From contig NC_081861.1 in assembly GCF_963259705.1 (NCBI RefSeq), positions 66,011,623 through 66,075,622 on the forward strand: DNA of 64,000 bases, given 5' to 3'. Source of the stretch: Myotis daubentonii. Its lineage: Eukaryota > Chordata > Mammalia > Chiroptera > Vespertilionidae. Positions 1 to 12,097 of the stretch are shown here, piece by piece. Numbering within the stretch: position 1 is the first letter of the stretch; each line of letters starts with the position of its first letter. The notes under the pieces are model-generated. The model had not been told where the DNA came from and made no database searches. It was given only the letters and a program-made list of their open reading frames with translations. The translations under genes were made by a program, and so were the position numbers.

Positions 1-300
1 CCGTATAGGTAAGCCTACATATATGCATAATTATATATACATACTGATTTGTACATGTTTTTTGTAGCATTGTTTGTAAGAGGGATAGATTGGGAACAAC
101 CTGAATGCATATCAATAGGAAATGGTTAACTATTTTATGGTATATCCATACCTTGGTACAGTATGCACTTTTAAAAATAATTTAGTAGATCTATATATAC
201 TAAATTAATAAGATGCTCAAGGTAATTTACTAAGTGAAAAAAACACACAAAACACACAAAATTGCAAGTAACAGAACAAACATCCCCCCTCTCTCATTAA
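1..300. other. Unassigned AT-rich DNA
   Basis: AT-rich sequence without a recognisable gene, repeat family or RNA gene. No long open frame is present on either strand. Confidence 0.6.
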
Positions 301-301
301 A

Positions 302-328
302 TTGTGTGTGTGTGTGTGTGAAAAAGAG

Positions 329-405
<77 letters not shown>
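302..405. repeat. Compound (TG)n-(GA)n microsatellite
   Basis: A short TG run, a break, a TG/GT run of about 40 bases and then an uninterrupted GA run of about 36 bases. The open frames that cross it on both strands give only Cys-Val, Glu-Arg, His-Thr or Ser-Leu dipeptides, so they are repeat artefacts. Confidence 0.97.
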
Positions 406-407
<2 letters not shown>

Positions 408-641
408 GAAAAGATACACACCAAACCACAAATAGTAACTGCTTCTGGAAAGGAAAAAAGGGTGGGAGGAGGTGAAAGATGATTTTGCATATTTGTTATT
501 TTAGAAATTTGTTGTTTGACTTATTTGGGAAAAATATGTACAGTATTATTTTATAACTAAATTTATTTAACCAACAGAATTCATATGTAAATATCCTGAT
601 AAATGATTCCTTTTTATGTGGTTTTCCATCAGTCTCTAAGG

Positions 642-866
642 CAGTGGTTCTCAACCTGTGGGTCGCAACCCCTTTGGGGCTCGAATGACCCTTTCACGGG
701 GGTCGCCTAAATACATCCTGCATATCAGATAGTTACATTATGATTCATAACAGTAGCAACATTACAGTTATGAAGTAGCAACAAAAATAATTTTATGGTT
801 GGGGGTCACCACAACATGAGGAACTGTATTAAAGGGTCGCGGCATTAGGAAGGTTGAGAACCACTG
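642..866 (+). mobile_element. SPIN-like non-autonomous hAT transposon, copy 1
   Basis: A 225-bp element with inverted ends (CAGTGGTTCTCAACCT and AGGTTGAGAACCACTG) and the interior 'gggtcgc..acccctttgggg..cgaatgaccctttcac' expected of SPIN/URR1-type hAT elements. It is flanked by a perfect 8-bp target duplication CTCTAAGG at 634-641 and 867-874. It is too short to encode transposase and must have been moved by an autonomous relative. The SPIN name is from recognition; the hAT assignment rests on the ends and the 8-bp duplication. Confidence 0.88.
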
Positions 867-874
867 CTCTAAGG

Positions 875-3670
875 GATTGTATGTCCACATGGGTATAGCT
901 TTATATGTGTTTACATATATGCATGTTTTACATATAGCTTAAGCTCAATAAATCTATGAAAGCATGGGTAAATACATAAGAGAAATACTTAGGGATAGAA
1001 CTAAGGAAAGAATAAAATCTTCAAAATTATTGTTCTTACTTAATTAGTTAAAACAGAGAATCCATTATTTTATTTTCCCAAATAGTATAATAACCTGAAA
1101 TATCTGAATATTTTATCTGACGATAAAAAGCAAACAAACAAATTCTCTCTTTTTGTTTAGGGTATTTCCTTCAATTTTCAGTGGAGCACTTAGAGTTATT
1201 GGTAAAGTTATGCTTAGATGCTTATTTTGTTTCTGAGACTTAGTGTCTATTACTCCTTTAAGCAAAATAGCACATGAAATTATTTTTTGTTATAGAAGTT
1301 TTACTTGTTTTAGGGGAAAAAAACTTCTTACTATATGTCTCACATAGAAATCTTTTGAACAAATGACTTTGGAATTCTCATTCTCTTCTAAGCTGTGCAT
1401 ATAGTAAACGGTGTAATATTAATGGACATAACTGAGATCAAGTTGAGTCATTTGCCTAGCACATTTCATCATTAAGCAAGTAATATTCTTTGCTATTATC
1501 CATTCTCAGTAGGTGTATTAAAATGTTCTAACACAGGCAGGATTTTATTTATTTTTTCCTAGTTTCTCCCTCAGAAACATATCTAAGCATATTTTTAACA
1601 TTCAAGGTTTTAAAACGCCATGATTTCAACCCACTCTTAGTGAAGGCTTCTAATCATCTGTTTGGGTATTTTTGAGCTTCCCACTTGTACTACAAAATTG
1701 CTGCAGTTTTTTGGGCTCTCCCAGCAATTCAGCTTTTCTTATTTTATGTATCTCACTTCACTTATCTGTAGAAACCACTACACATAAAAATGAAGGCATA
1801 TATAAACTCAATAGGGGAACAATATAAATGAAGAAACAAATACGGCTTTTATGGAATAAAATTATTTAGCTGATATATATTACAGTATAGAAACAGTCAT
1901 TTCATTCAATATACACAGCTTCTGTTTCTTTTCTTCAAGGTTAAAATAGGAGTAGAAATAAAACATGACAGTTGAATTCTGAGCAAAAATTTTTGCCTGC
2001 CAATTGGATTATCTGCATATGAATATTTTATCTTTGCCTTTTTTTAGTACAATCACGGCGCAAACATCTCAAGAGTTTATTGCCCTGAGTTGCTAAAATA
2101 TACTCTAAGCTATTATGTGAAAGATCCATATAACAGTACAGCAGGAGGGACAGCGCGTCTGGTCTGAAAGCCATTTACCTGCCCACGGTTTTATTTTGTC
2201 CAGAGGCTCTAAGACACGATGATGATGATGATGTAGAAGATCATGAATTTTTCTAGTTACATTTAAACAGTTATTGGCGGTTGTTCAGAATTTTCAATTT
2301 TTATAGGATTCCAAAAGTCTTTTTATTTCAGAGAGAGATTTGTATAGGAAAAACCTTTACTTTCGGAATTTACTCATTGAAAGGAACCTTTCAGAAAAGG
2401 CAAGTGACCAGAAAGCCAAAAGCATGGTTTTAATTATGAATCACAGCCTTCAGACGATGTGAGCTGCTGCAGGTGGAGTGATCCAAGTGGTGGAGGGCAG
2501 CTTGTTTATGCTTCAATATCAAACACGACCAGGGAATGTTGAGGCCATCAAAAATGTTCCTTGCTGCTAGCTCTCTGGCCTTTCATTTTCTCCGGAGCAT
2601 ATTCAGCATCTCTATAATGCACAAAGCAGATTTCCTTATTCTGTTCTTGGGGAAAATGCAAGCAAGCAAGGTCTATATAGGAAGAGAAAGAAAGGAACAC
2701 AAGATCAATTTTTGAAGGGAGCAAGCCTGTACTTCACTTAATATATGTCGTGTAGCAAAGGACAGTTGATTTCCTTTGTTTTACCCTCACTCCCTCAGCA
2801 AAAATAGATGGATTTTTAAAAAGGATTAGTTGTTAGTTTTTGTGTATCTGTTCAGGGATGCTTTATATGTATTCTAGAGCAGTTAAATTTTGAGAAAAAT
2901 TATATTCTGATTTCCTCTATTATTTATCGGAACTTTTTGTTGCTTTAAAACGGATGCCAAGACAATACCAACATTCTGAAAATGCAGAAATTCCCTACAC
3001 ACATACAACTGTGCTTGCAGTAGTTTTCGAAAGCAATTTATATCTTAAGTAATTGGAAAGGAGGGGCCAGGTGTTCACTGAATGACCCCTAAAATTCTAT
3101 TTCATTCTACTGAAGCTTCATTTTGCCTTTATAATTATAAGGCAGTTTACAGATTTCTCAGACAGCCAACAGATGGCAGCAAAGACTTTCAGACTGACAT
3201 CGAAATTTTATTTGCTCAAGTAATTATCCACAAGCAGCAATTAAATGTCTAATGGTAGAGCTGTCATTTTTAAGCCTAGCCTAGAAAATCTTTAGCCTTT
3301 TTTCAGGCAAACATTAATAACAACTAGTCTATTTGCTCTTTAAGCATCAAGCCCAGCTTTGGTTTCATAGCTATAATTTCCTTCTTGTGCATTTATGTAC
3401 GATTTACCTAAATTTATGAACATATCCATATACTTTTCATTTGCCAATTGAAATGAGAACCCAAATAGACAAGATTTCAGTAAGCCTCATATTTCCACTT
3501 AAGTAAAAACTTCAAAGAGTGCTGTGGTAATGGGAGTTAGTTTTCAGTTCATTTTTCTAAAGCTAAATAGTATTATATTTTTAGGCAGCTCACATTAGGC
3601 TGTAATACTAGAATATCTGACTTCAGGCACAAAACGGTTACTGATATTTTAATATACTCAAAGATGAACT
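875..3670. other. Repeat-poor, gene-free block
   Basis: About 2.8 kb in which no SINE, LINE, LTR or DNA transposon was recognised, apart from a small (GAT)n run near 2218-2232. There are no coding-like frames. It is the longest stretch in this half of the window free of lineage-specific insertions and holds a CTCF-like motif at 3166-3180. Confidence 0.5.
3166..3180 (+). promoter_or_regulatory. CTCF-like core motif in unique DNA
   Basis: The 15-mer CCAACAGATGGCAGC matches the CTCF core CCASYAGRKGGCRSY at all but one position. Binding is inference only. Confidence 0.35.
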
Positions 3671-3677
3671 CCTTAGA

Positions 3678-3878
3678 GGGGTCTTCAAACTATGGCCCGC
3701 GGGCCACATGCAAATACAAATATTGTATTTGTTCCCATTTTGTTTTTTTACTTCAAAATAGATATGTGCAGTGTGCATAGGAATTTGTTCATAGTTTTTT
3801 TTTAAACTATAGTCCGACCCTCCAATGTTCTGAGGGACAGTGAACTGGCCCCCTGTTTAAAAAGTTTGAGGACCCCTG
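3678..3878 (+). mobile_element. OC1-like non-autonomous hAT transposon
   Basis: About 200 bp running from 'ggggtcttcaaactatggcc' to 'aaagtttgaggacccctg'. The ends are imperfect inverted repeats and CCTTAGA is duplicated at 3671-3677 and 3879-3885. The first bases of the left end appear lost or mutated. It resembles the OposCharlie1 (OC1) class of hAT elements found in bats and other tetrapods; that family name is tentative. Confidence 0.75.
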
Positions 3879-3886
3879 CCTTAGAA

Positions 3887-4970
3887 TAAAAATTAGTAAG
3901 AAAATAATTTCCATAATCCATTTTTAATTTTCATCTGAGTTTATTGTAGTCAATCATTCTCAGCTGACACACATTTGCAAGGGGAAAAAAATTACCTCCC
4001 AAAGATCCTAATATATTTCAAATCTGTCTAAGAGAGGAACTTTGCCATTAGTGTCTAGTATTACTTCATGTCAAAAAATATATTACAAGAAGATCTCAAT
4101 TATTCAGAAATGTATTATTCAGGCCTTTTGTCTGGACTTCTTGACCATCTTACTGCCTATCAAATGAACATTTTACTTTCTTTAGCTACTAAAATATCTG
4201 AAGGTACTTGAGTCTCACCTTCCTACTTTCTTATAGTCAGTCACTACTTCCTCTGAGTTACCTCTGTAGCTTGTGCACCTATTATGCCTCTTAACAAGTT
4301 GAGTGGATTTGTTTATGTATCTGTCTCCCCACCCTCAAATTTTGAGTTATAGGAAATATGGTGTCTTATCTATCTCTATGTTAACAGTGCTAAAAACATG
4401 GTTGAAACTTAGAAATGGAACAAAACTGAGCTCACCAAACTTGGCTACTTTTGACCAACATTATTAAATGCTCATTACATTTAAAGAATTTTTATTAGGA
4501 GTTTAGGGAAGATGCAAAAGAAATTAAAATCTATCTCTACCCTGGAGATGACAATGGTCTTTAAAATACAGACTTACTTAAGAAAAGGTGCAAATTCAAC
4601 CCAGGTACCAATTGATGAGATGTAAATAAATATGCCATGTTGAAGAGCTGCAAAATATTTAGAGTATGCCAACTATTTGGGACAAGAGTCAATGCTTAAG
4701 GCTGAAGTTTAGATTTAGTTTGACAGATGGTAGTTGAAGCCTTTTTGAGAGATGAAGTTTCTTAAAGTGTTAAAAGATCAAAGATTAAACCTTGAAGGAT
4801 CTCTAGAATTAAGGGGAAAAAGAAGGAAAAGAAGCTTGCAGGCATCAAGAATGCACCAGACTGAGAAAGACAAGAATCAGACAATATTCTAGAAGAAAAA
4901 GATGGCACAATTTTTTTTTACAAAGGCATGCAGAAGGCATGGAAACAGAGATATCAAGAAGGATTAAGCA
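3887..4970. other. Unassigned AT-rich DNA
   Basis: No gene or confident repeat was seen. A segment near 4320-4440 vaguely resembles an ancient L2 3' end, but too weakly to call. Confidence 0.5.
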
Positions 4971-4974
4971 AAAA

Positions 4975-5215
4975 TAAAAAGAAACACTTATAGACACAGA
5001 CAACAATATTGTGATTACCAGAGGGAACAGGGACTGGGGGGAGGAAGAAGAAGGTAAAGGAGGGATAAATGGTGATGTAAGAAGGCTTGACTTGGTGTTA
5101 AACACACAATACAATATATAGATAATGTGTTATAGGATTCTATATCTGAAACCTATATAATTTTATTAACCAGTTATTCAAAAATTCAATTAAAAATAAA
5201 ATAAAATGTAAAAAG
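4975..5215 (+). mobile_element. Old L1 3' end (L1MA-like), 5'-truncated
   Basis: Typical L1 3'-UTR text: 'agacacagacaacaatattgt', then 'ccagagggaacagggactgg', 'aaacctatataattttatta' and an A-rich tail. Only non-coding 3' sequence remains. The frame on the opposite strand over this region is a shadow. Confidence 0.8.
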
Positions 5216-5992
5216 AAGCTTACTTAAAAGAAAGAAAAAAATCACAACTGTATGGGATATGGTCCCCAGTGGATTTAGAGCAATTTTGGGGGGTTGTGAA
5301 AAGAAGCGAGCTCAGACAACCACATAGCAGAGAGCTGATGTAATTTATTTTTACTATTTTTCTGTTTCTGTGAATATTTCATTATCTTGTTTTTCTGTTT
5401 TGCTTTGTTTTAGAAGAGTTGTATTTAGACAACCAAAGCAATGAGAAGTTCTGAAGCAGTGTACAATGAAAGAAAACCAAATTAGTTATTTTTTCACGTA
5501 TGCCCTTCTTTACAACTAAAGCAAAAAGTGGGGAGAGGGGCGTTTTGTTTTAAGGGAAGAGTCAGAGGAATATCATAAATAGCTACAAGAATTTTAATTA
5601 AAATAAGAGAAATTGGATGTTGGTTTGCACATATTCATTCAAAAACACAGCTGTCTATTGTACTAAAAGCACATAACAATTCCATCTAGCTTCTTCAGAT
5701 ACTCTTTAGTTTTCATTTATAAACAACACTAAGGTTTTTTTAGTGTACACACATTTGTATTGTTTGCCATTTGTAGAAATATAAGTTTTCGTTAAAATGA
5801 GTCAATGTTTTCTATTAATGTTTATCTATAACAAAAGTATGGTCTATAAAAATAAATATCTACATGATTGTTAAAAAACTTCTTGTAAGATTAAAAAAGA
5901 AACAAACAAAAGTAATTCCCTTTAGTTTTTTTGCAAGACTCAGTAAGAGTAGCGATGTCTATACTGGTCCACATCACCATCTCTTGTGAAAA
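5216..5992. other. Unassigned DNA
   Basis: AT-rich and gene-free. No repeat family recognised. Confidence 0.5.
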
Positions 5993-6000
5993 CTCTAGGC

Positions 6001-6221
6001 CAGCGGTTCTCAACCTGTGGGTCCCGACCCCTTTGGGAGTCGAACGACCCTTCACAGGGGTCGCCTAAGACCATCGGAAAACACATATATAATTACATAT
6101 TGTTTTGTGATTAATCACTATGCTTTAATTATGTTCAATTTGTAACAATGAAATTGGGGGGCACCACAACATGAGGAACTGTATTAAAGGGTCACAGCAT
6201 TAGGGAGGTTTAGAACCACTG
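6001..6221 (+). mobile_element. SPIN-like non-autonomous hAT transposon, copy 2
   Basis: The 221-bp element shares ends and body with the copy at 642-866, including 'caccacaacatgaggaactg'. It retains the middle section (CACATATATAATTACATATTG) in a form the first copy has altered. A perfect 8-bp target duplication CTCTAGGC lies at 5993-6000 and 6222-6229. No coding capacity. Confidence 0.9.
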
Positions 6222-6229
6222 CTCTAGGC

Positions 6230-7098
6230 TTTTCAAGTTCCTCCCAGCTAAACCTGAGTTCTCAGAAGGCTTCATATGCATTTATAAAATAGTTCTCTAT
6301 CTACCAATTGTTACTACCCACTTTCTTTCCCTCTTTGGCGGGTGCCAGCATTCAATGATACATCCAGAGGCACTGCAGCACAATGACCTATTTTATTTCT
6401 TCTCTGGTACAACTCCCTACCCTTAGTTCCCCCTTGTGCTTCTCTCAGTGTTGCACTGTAGGTTGTGTGCTCACTTCCTACAAAAATGTTAGTAAAGCAA
6501 GACCTTTAAAATTTAATCCCTTTTTATGGTAGGCCTTCTCTATGAGAATTGGATATGAATTTGTGGGAACTGGGCTGTAGGACAATTGAAAGTAGATGTA
6601 ATGTTTTACTCAAAATCTGCTTCCCTCCTCACAGTGGGCAATAGTCCTTGAACACATGATAAAGCTCTTCTCAAAGCTTTTATTTTTAGGAGACAAGTTC
6701 TTTTATAGGCAGCCCCCTTCCCCATTCTCCATGCAAATAACTCCATAGGGATCATCACATTGGCTTTGAAGGACCCAGACATGTCTTTAATCCTAGAATG
6801 AGCACGTACCTTGTCTATCAACATGGGCTAACCACTACAGTATTATTTACACTTAACAGGACTCACCTTCATTCGTTTAATCCCCCCTTCATTGCTTCTG
6901 AGTGGAACTTTTATACCTAAAACAAATGTGGAGACTTAAATGCAGTGAAATAGAATTTGGTGTTGCACCTGAGCATGTATCCTTTACAAAATTATATTTA
7001 AGTAAGCTTTTCATTATATATTAGTGAAATTGTCAAAGTGGGGACCTGCAATAGAAAAAAAATCAAGACTTGTTTGCTGGAACAAAGTAAAAGCTATT
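6230..7098. other. Unassigned DNA
   Basis: No gene or repeat recognised. The 72-codon frame at 6606-6824 (minus) has no recognisable similarity or context and is treated as chance. Confidence 0.5.
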
Positions 7099-7116
7099 CA
7101 AAATGTTGCTGTACAG

Positions 7117-7307
7117 CTCGGCCAGTGTGGCTCAGTGGTTGAGAGTCGGCCTATGAATAAGGAGATCATAGTTTGATTCCCAGTCAGGGCACATGCCCTA
7201 GTTGTAGGATCAATCCCCAGTGTGGGGCATGCAGGAGGCAGCTGATCAATGATTCTCTCCCATCATTGATGTTTCTATCTTTCTCTCCCTCTCCCTTCTT
7301 CTCTGAA

Positions 7308-7313
<6 letters not shown>
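7117..7313 (+). mobile_element. VES SINE
   Basis: A tRNA-derived SINE in sense orientation. The A-box-like TGGCTCAGTGG and B-box-like GTTTGATTCCC of the internal pol III promoter are present, followed by the VES body 'gcaggaggcagctgatcaat' and a pyrimidine-rich end. Its tail has become the adjoining AT run. Confidence 0.93.

Positions 7314-7370
<57 letters not shown>
7314..7370. repeat. (AT)n microsatellite at a SINE tail
   Basis: A pure AT dinucleotide run of about 57 bases immediately 3' of the VES element, probably grown from its A/T-rich tail. Confidence 0.97.
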
Positions 7371-7372
<2 letters not shown>

Positions 7373-7381
7373 CAAAATGTT

Positions 7382-7890
7382 ACATATATTTTGTTGCTGT
7401 ATATTTAAAAGGAAAATATTTTTTTAGAATTGGAAATAAGGAATTAGGTACAGTCTGTGCTTATAATAAAAAGGTTTTAAGTGTAAGAGGAATAATAACA
7501 AAAACATATTAAGCCCTATTTTAAAATATTATCTCTTCTGGCTACTCAATAAACATGAATGAATGAATGAATGTTCACAAGATACTGTGGATGCAATGTT
7601 GATCTTGAAGTGTGTAATGACTATCTTCTTCATTTTCTTGCTTCCACAAAAGCATTTCTTGTGTGAGGGGAACTGCTCCTCCCTCATTTTTTGTTGTTTT
7701 GGTGGGTGTGCAATCATGAATCCATTCTCCTTTACTGAAGCTAGAGCATGTGATCACAGGATGGTAACAGTGGGATATACATGTGACTATGAAGCTGAGA
7801 AGAAAAAGCTAGGTTCATCTACATACAAATAGTAGATGAAGCCATGGGCATGGAGGTAGTTTCCCAGGAAAAATGTGTAAGAATACAAAA
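7382..7890. other. Unassigned DNA
   Basis: No gene recognised. The 89-codon frame at 7563-7832 and its antisense partners show no domain or codon signal beyond chance. Confidence 0.5.
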
Positions 7891-7899
7891 AGGACAAAG

Positions 7900-8390
7900 C
7901 ATATTTACAACAGCTAAGATCTGGAAACAGCCCAAGTGCCAATCAGTAGATGAATGAATTAAAAAAACAAAACCTGTGGTATATTTATACAATGGAATAC
8001 TCTTCAGCTTTAAAAAGATGGTCTCTTATCCCTTGAGAAAGCATGGAGGGACCTGGAGAGTATTATGCTATGTGAAATAAGCCAGTCACAGAAAGACAAG
8101 TATCACATGATCTCACTTATATGTGCAATATAGTGAACAAAATATATTGACAAACCAAATAGATCCAGAGACATTGAAGCATGCAACAGACTGATGTATT
8201 TTGGGGTGGGTGGGTGGAAGAGATCAACCAAAGAATTTATATGCATATATGCATAACTTATGGATGCAGACAATAGTGTGGTGAAGGGCAGGGGCAGGGA
8301 TGAGGTGGAGGGGGCTAATGTGTGTGGGGGGAACATCTGTAATACTTTCAACAATAAAGATAAATTTAAAAACACACAATAAAATCCCAG
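7900..8390 (+). mobile_element. L1 3' end, 5'-truncated
   Basis: Begins within the C-terminal end of ORF2 ('agctaagatctggaaacag', then 'tatttatacaatggaatact') and runs through the L1 3' UTR to 'gtaatactttcaacaataaa' and an A-rich tail. ORF2 here is only a remnant with an insertion-type disruption near 7960. The 111-codon frame on the opposite strand (8103-8438) is a shadow of the 3' UTR. Confidence 0.93.
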
Positions 8391-8799
8391 CAGAGGTCCG
8401 GGGAGGGGTGTGGGGGGGGAAACTAGATTAAAAGGCAAAAATATTTTTTAATTAAAAATAAATTTTAAAAAAACAAAGTACAAAGCACAGATAATGGGGA
8501 AAATAAAATGGAATAAGCACTGCTAAGAGAGTCACTTAAAATAGAGTCAGAAGGCTATTGAGAAAATGAAATGTGCATCTCATGTCTCAGTTCTTGGAAA
8601 AATTGTCAAATTCGCTGAGAGGTTGCTAAATTCAGCTCAAGGAGGAACAACAAACATCCTGGGTCAATGAGTGCTACATGAACATTTAAGGACTTTTCTT
8701 CATCCTTGTCATGGTGACCAGACCATCTGCATGCTTCACCTAGAAAGGAACCAATCATTTCAACAGCCAGCGCCCTTCATTTACATAATGAGCCTAACC
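8391..8799. other. Unassigned DNA
   Basis: Follows the L1 tail. G-rich at first, then ordinary AT-rich sequence without a recognised element. Confidence 0.5.
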
Positions 8800-9014
8800 C
8801 AGCCGTGGCCAAACTACAGCCTGCAGCGGGATCTGGCCAGTTTGAAATGAATAAAACTAAAAAAAAAAAAAAGACCGTACCCTTTTATGTAATTATGTTT
8901 ATTTTGAATTTATATTAGTTCACACAAACACTCCATCCATGCTTTTGTTCCGGCCCTCCGGTCCAGTTTAAGAACCCATTGTGGCCCTCCAGTGAAAAAG
9001 TTTGCCCACCTCCA
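8800..9014. mobile_element. Non-autonomous hAT transposon (third type)
   Basis: Left end 'cagccgtggccaaactacag' and right end 'gaaaaagtttgcccacctcc' are inverted relatives, with paired 'ccggccctccggtcc' and 'gtggccctccagtg' blocks near the right end and an A run in the middle. This layout is typical of vesper-bat hAT MITEs. No clean 8-bp target duplication was found, so the exact borders are uncertain. Confidence 0.75.
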
Positions 9015-9395
9015 ATCCCAACTGGCATAGCCAATACCCTTCATTTACATGGAGGATCATAATGGGAACAGCTTATAATTTTGCTCTTTACAAACCCTGG
9101 CTTCCTTTGTTCTTTTTGGAGCAAAATTTAAGTTGCTATGTGAATCTGTGCCCATGATTTCAATCCCTCCTTTGCTCAAATGGATACCTTTTATTCTTAT
9201 TACAGACTAAACTTTTTTTGTGTTGATAATGTCAGTATTAGAAAGTGTGAATATGGTCCTGCTGAGCTTACTAAAAAGTGCCTGCATACTTTCATGTTGC
9301 ATTAAATTTTGGGAATAAAAGAAAGCTAGCCAAGTACCTTTTATAACACATAAAAATACAGTTTACTTAACTGGATGGGATGCTCTTCAATTTAA
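9015..9395. other. Unassigned DNA
   Basis: No gene or recognised repeat. Confidence 0.5.
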
Positions 9396-9397
9396 AG

Positions 9398-9650
9398 ACA
9401 TTATAACACCGTGGTTAAGAATACAGACTTGAAGCCCGATTGCCTGAGTCCACACCTGAGCTTTAATACCTCCTAGCTGTATGATCTTAGCAAATTACTC
9501 AGCTTCTTTGTGCATCATTTTTGTCATCTGTAAAATTGGGCCGATAATATTAACTGCCTCATTAAAATTGTTATGAAAATTAAATAATGAGTATTTGTAG
9601 AGTCCTCAGAGCGGTGACTGGCAAATGTAATAAATATGTTAGCACAGTAG
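9398..9650 (+). mobile_element. MIR SINE
   Basis: An ancient mammalian-wide tRNA-derived SINE. Recognisable blocks are 'gtggttaagaatacagactt', 'tcctagctgtatgatctta', 'ttgtcatctgtaaaattggg' and the end 'gtgactggcaaatgtaataa'. It is heavily diverged, as expected for its age. Confidence 0.88.
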
Positions 9651-9743
9651 TAAGTACTAAATACAGAGCATTAAATTAACACAGTATTCAATAAAAATAA
9701 ATGGAAATAAAAGGTAATCTTTGTGAACCAAATTCCCAACTGT

Positions 9744-9783
<40 letters not shown>

Positions 9784-9791
9784 CTTATTTT
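9744..9791. repeat. (ATTT)n microsatellite
   Basis: About eleven ATTT units with one late interruption. The overlapping Tyr-Leu-Phe-Ile frame is an artefact. Confidence 0.96.
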
Positions 9792-9799
9792 CTCCAGAA

Positions 9800-11572
9800 T
9801 TAATTATTACAATAAACTTTTGTGAAAGAAGGCTTGGGTTGTCAGTACTCTGTCTAATAACCCAAAATGTAATTGATTCATTTTAAAGATACTGATTTCA
9901 GGTAGGACTCAATGTTAGCAACATATATTACCTAAAATAAGCAGTTTATTCCATAGTAGAATATTCCCTAATACAAAATTTTTTCCAAAAAGCTGAATTT
10001 TGTTGATGTTTCTAAATTTGCATGTGTATACCTTTAAATAAAGTTCTTCCAATAAATACAATTTATTGTTTCTTTTCATAGATCATCAGTTTTTATTCAT
10101 GCCATAAATGCTGAAATCGAAAAACATGTGCTGTAATAAGTTGCTACAAAAGAAACAAGCACAAACATAATTTGGAAAAGGAAATAGTTAAATCCACTTT
10201 CATGTAATGTTCTTTTCTGCAAATTCTTAGTATTTCTATTGAACCTTTTAATCTATTTTTTTTTAAAGCCAGAGGCCTCACCTGACATATCATTTATGTG
10301 AAAGTCCGTGAATGGTAGAAATCATTTATTGGTTGAACTCGTGTTGTCAAAACAAGTATTATGAAGGAAGACATTTTGAGAGTTTTGTGAGTAGTTTGAG
10401 AAACAATATAGGTAAACATGTAATGGGTGACAAGAAAGTTATTAAAACAGCTTTTAAAATAAAAGAGACTTAGAAGAAAACATTGGGTACCTGAGAAGGA
10501 AGATTAGTGAAATTATGTCTTTGGGATTCTGATTGTGCCAATCAATTTTTTAAAATTGATTTGGCTGAAAAATAGTTATTTTGAATTCTATGCTTATTTT
10601 TTTGTGTCATTTTAATCCTTCTTTGCCATGTATTCCCCAAGCAAATTTTAGATTTCTATTGCCTGAAGAACACACATATAGAGTGTCACCAGTATGCTTT
10701 GTTTTGCCATGGTAAAATTTTATGCAATAAATATAATTTCTTGAAAAAAAGATTTCAAATATAGTAGACTTTAAGTACAGTTCCATTCAATCACTTTAAG
10801 ATACAGTAGCATTATGTGAAAATATTGAGGAAAATCTGTGCTTTCAGAAGTTCTCAGAAATAGACAAATTAAAAATTACTGAAATATGAAACAACTCCTC
10901 ATATAGAAGTCCACACTTTCTATGGGTATTGATAAAATGTAATTACAAATTTTCTGTGACTTTTAGAAGAAATTAAAATATTAAAATATTTATTTAGTAG
11001 TCTCAGTTCTTATTATCTCATGCCTGTCCACAACTACAAAAGGAAAAGAAAAGTAATCATGTATGTGCTTGTGCCAACTTACTTTCTTTGTACATCCTAT
11101 GATCGCTATTTATTGAAAGCCTTACCTACTTGTCTGTCAAATTGGACAATGTTCCCTGCTTCACCAGGACAAATTATCCCCCCTTATTCCTCATCATATC
11201 TTCTCCCAAACACAATGAAATTTATTTTCTTTCTTTTCCTCTTTTTTGTTCCTTTCCACTCTGTATTCAAATTTGATTAAGCATTTTTATCCTAAAACAA
11301 AACCAACAATAATAACAAAGTCATTCTTGAACTCCATTTCTGTCAAACTTCTTATCATAACCACCACTCTCTTGTCAACCCACAGGAATCTGATAGCCAC
11401 CTTCACAATGCTACTGACATAATTGATCTGGTATCCAAATTAAATGGTCTTTTTTTTTAGTTCTCTTTCTACTTTATCCTCTCACTGACATTTGGCCATG
11501 TTGACTTTGTTCTTTTAGAAAAGCTTTCTTTCCTTGACTTCCATTAGGTCGTGGTTGCCCTCATACCTTTGT
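9800..11572. other. Unassigned AT-rich DNA
   Basis: About 1.8 kb without a recognised gene or young repeat. The 86-codon frame at 11020-11280 shows no family features. Confidence 0.5.
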
Positions 11573-11589
11573 AAAAGGTTCCTTGTCTC

Positions 11590-12097
11590 CAGCCCCAACC
11601 AATACGCTCAATTAATATTTGACAAAGGAGGCAAGAACATACAATGGAGTCAAGATAGTCTCTTCAATAAATGGTGTTGGGAAAATTGGACAGATACATG
11701 CAAGAAAATGAAACTAGACCACCAACTTACACCATACACAAAAATAAACTCAAAATGGATAAAGGACTTAAATATACGACAGGAAACCATACAAATATTA
11801 GAAAAATCCAAAGGCAACAAAATCTCAGACATATGCCGAAGCAATTTCTTCACCGATACAGCTCCTAGGGCATTGGAAACTAAAGAGAAAATAAACAAAT
11901 GGGACTACATCAAAATAAAAAGCTTCTGCACAGCAAAAGAAACCATCAACAAAACAACAAGAAAACCCACTGCGTGGGAAAACATATTTGCCAATGTCAT
12001 ATCTGATAAGGGCCTAATCTCCAAAATCTATAGGGAACTCATACAACTTAACAAAAGGAAGATAAACGATCCAATCAAAAAATGGGCAAAGCAATGA
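11590..12097 (+). pseudogene. L1 ORF2 fragment, post-RT region
   Basis: An open stretch encoding the L1 ORF2 segment after the reverse transcriptase, with '[20 protein letters not shown]' and '[20 protein letters not shown]' readable. Endonuclease and reverse transcriptase domains are absent because the insertion is 5'-truncated. The frame breaks near 12097 because the following 100 bases repeat what came before and shift the reading frame. Confidence 0.9.

Noticed and set aside
234..482. Cys-Val and Glu-Arg repeat protein
   Set aside because: Pure microsatellite translation.
7099..7381. CAAAATGTT as the target duplication of the VES at 7117
   Set aside because: The left repeat is separated from the SINE start by about nine bases, so it may be chance in AT-rich DNA.
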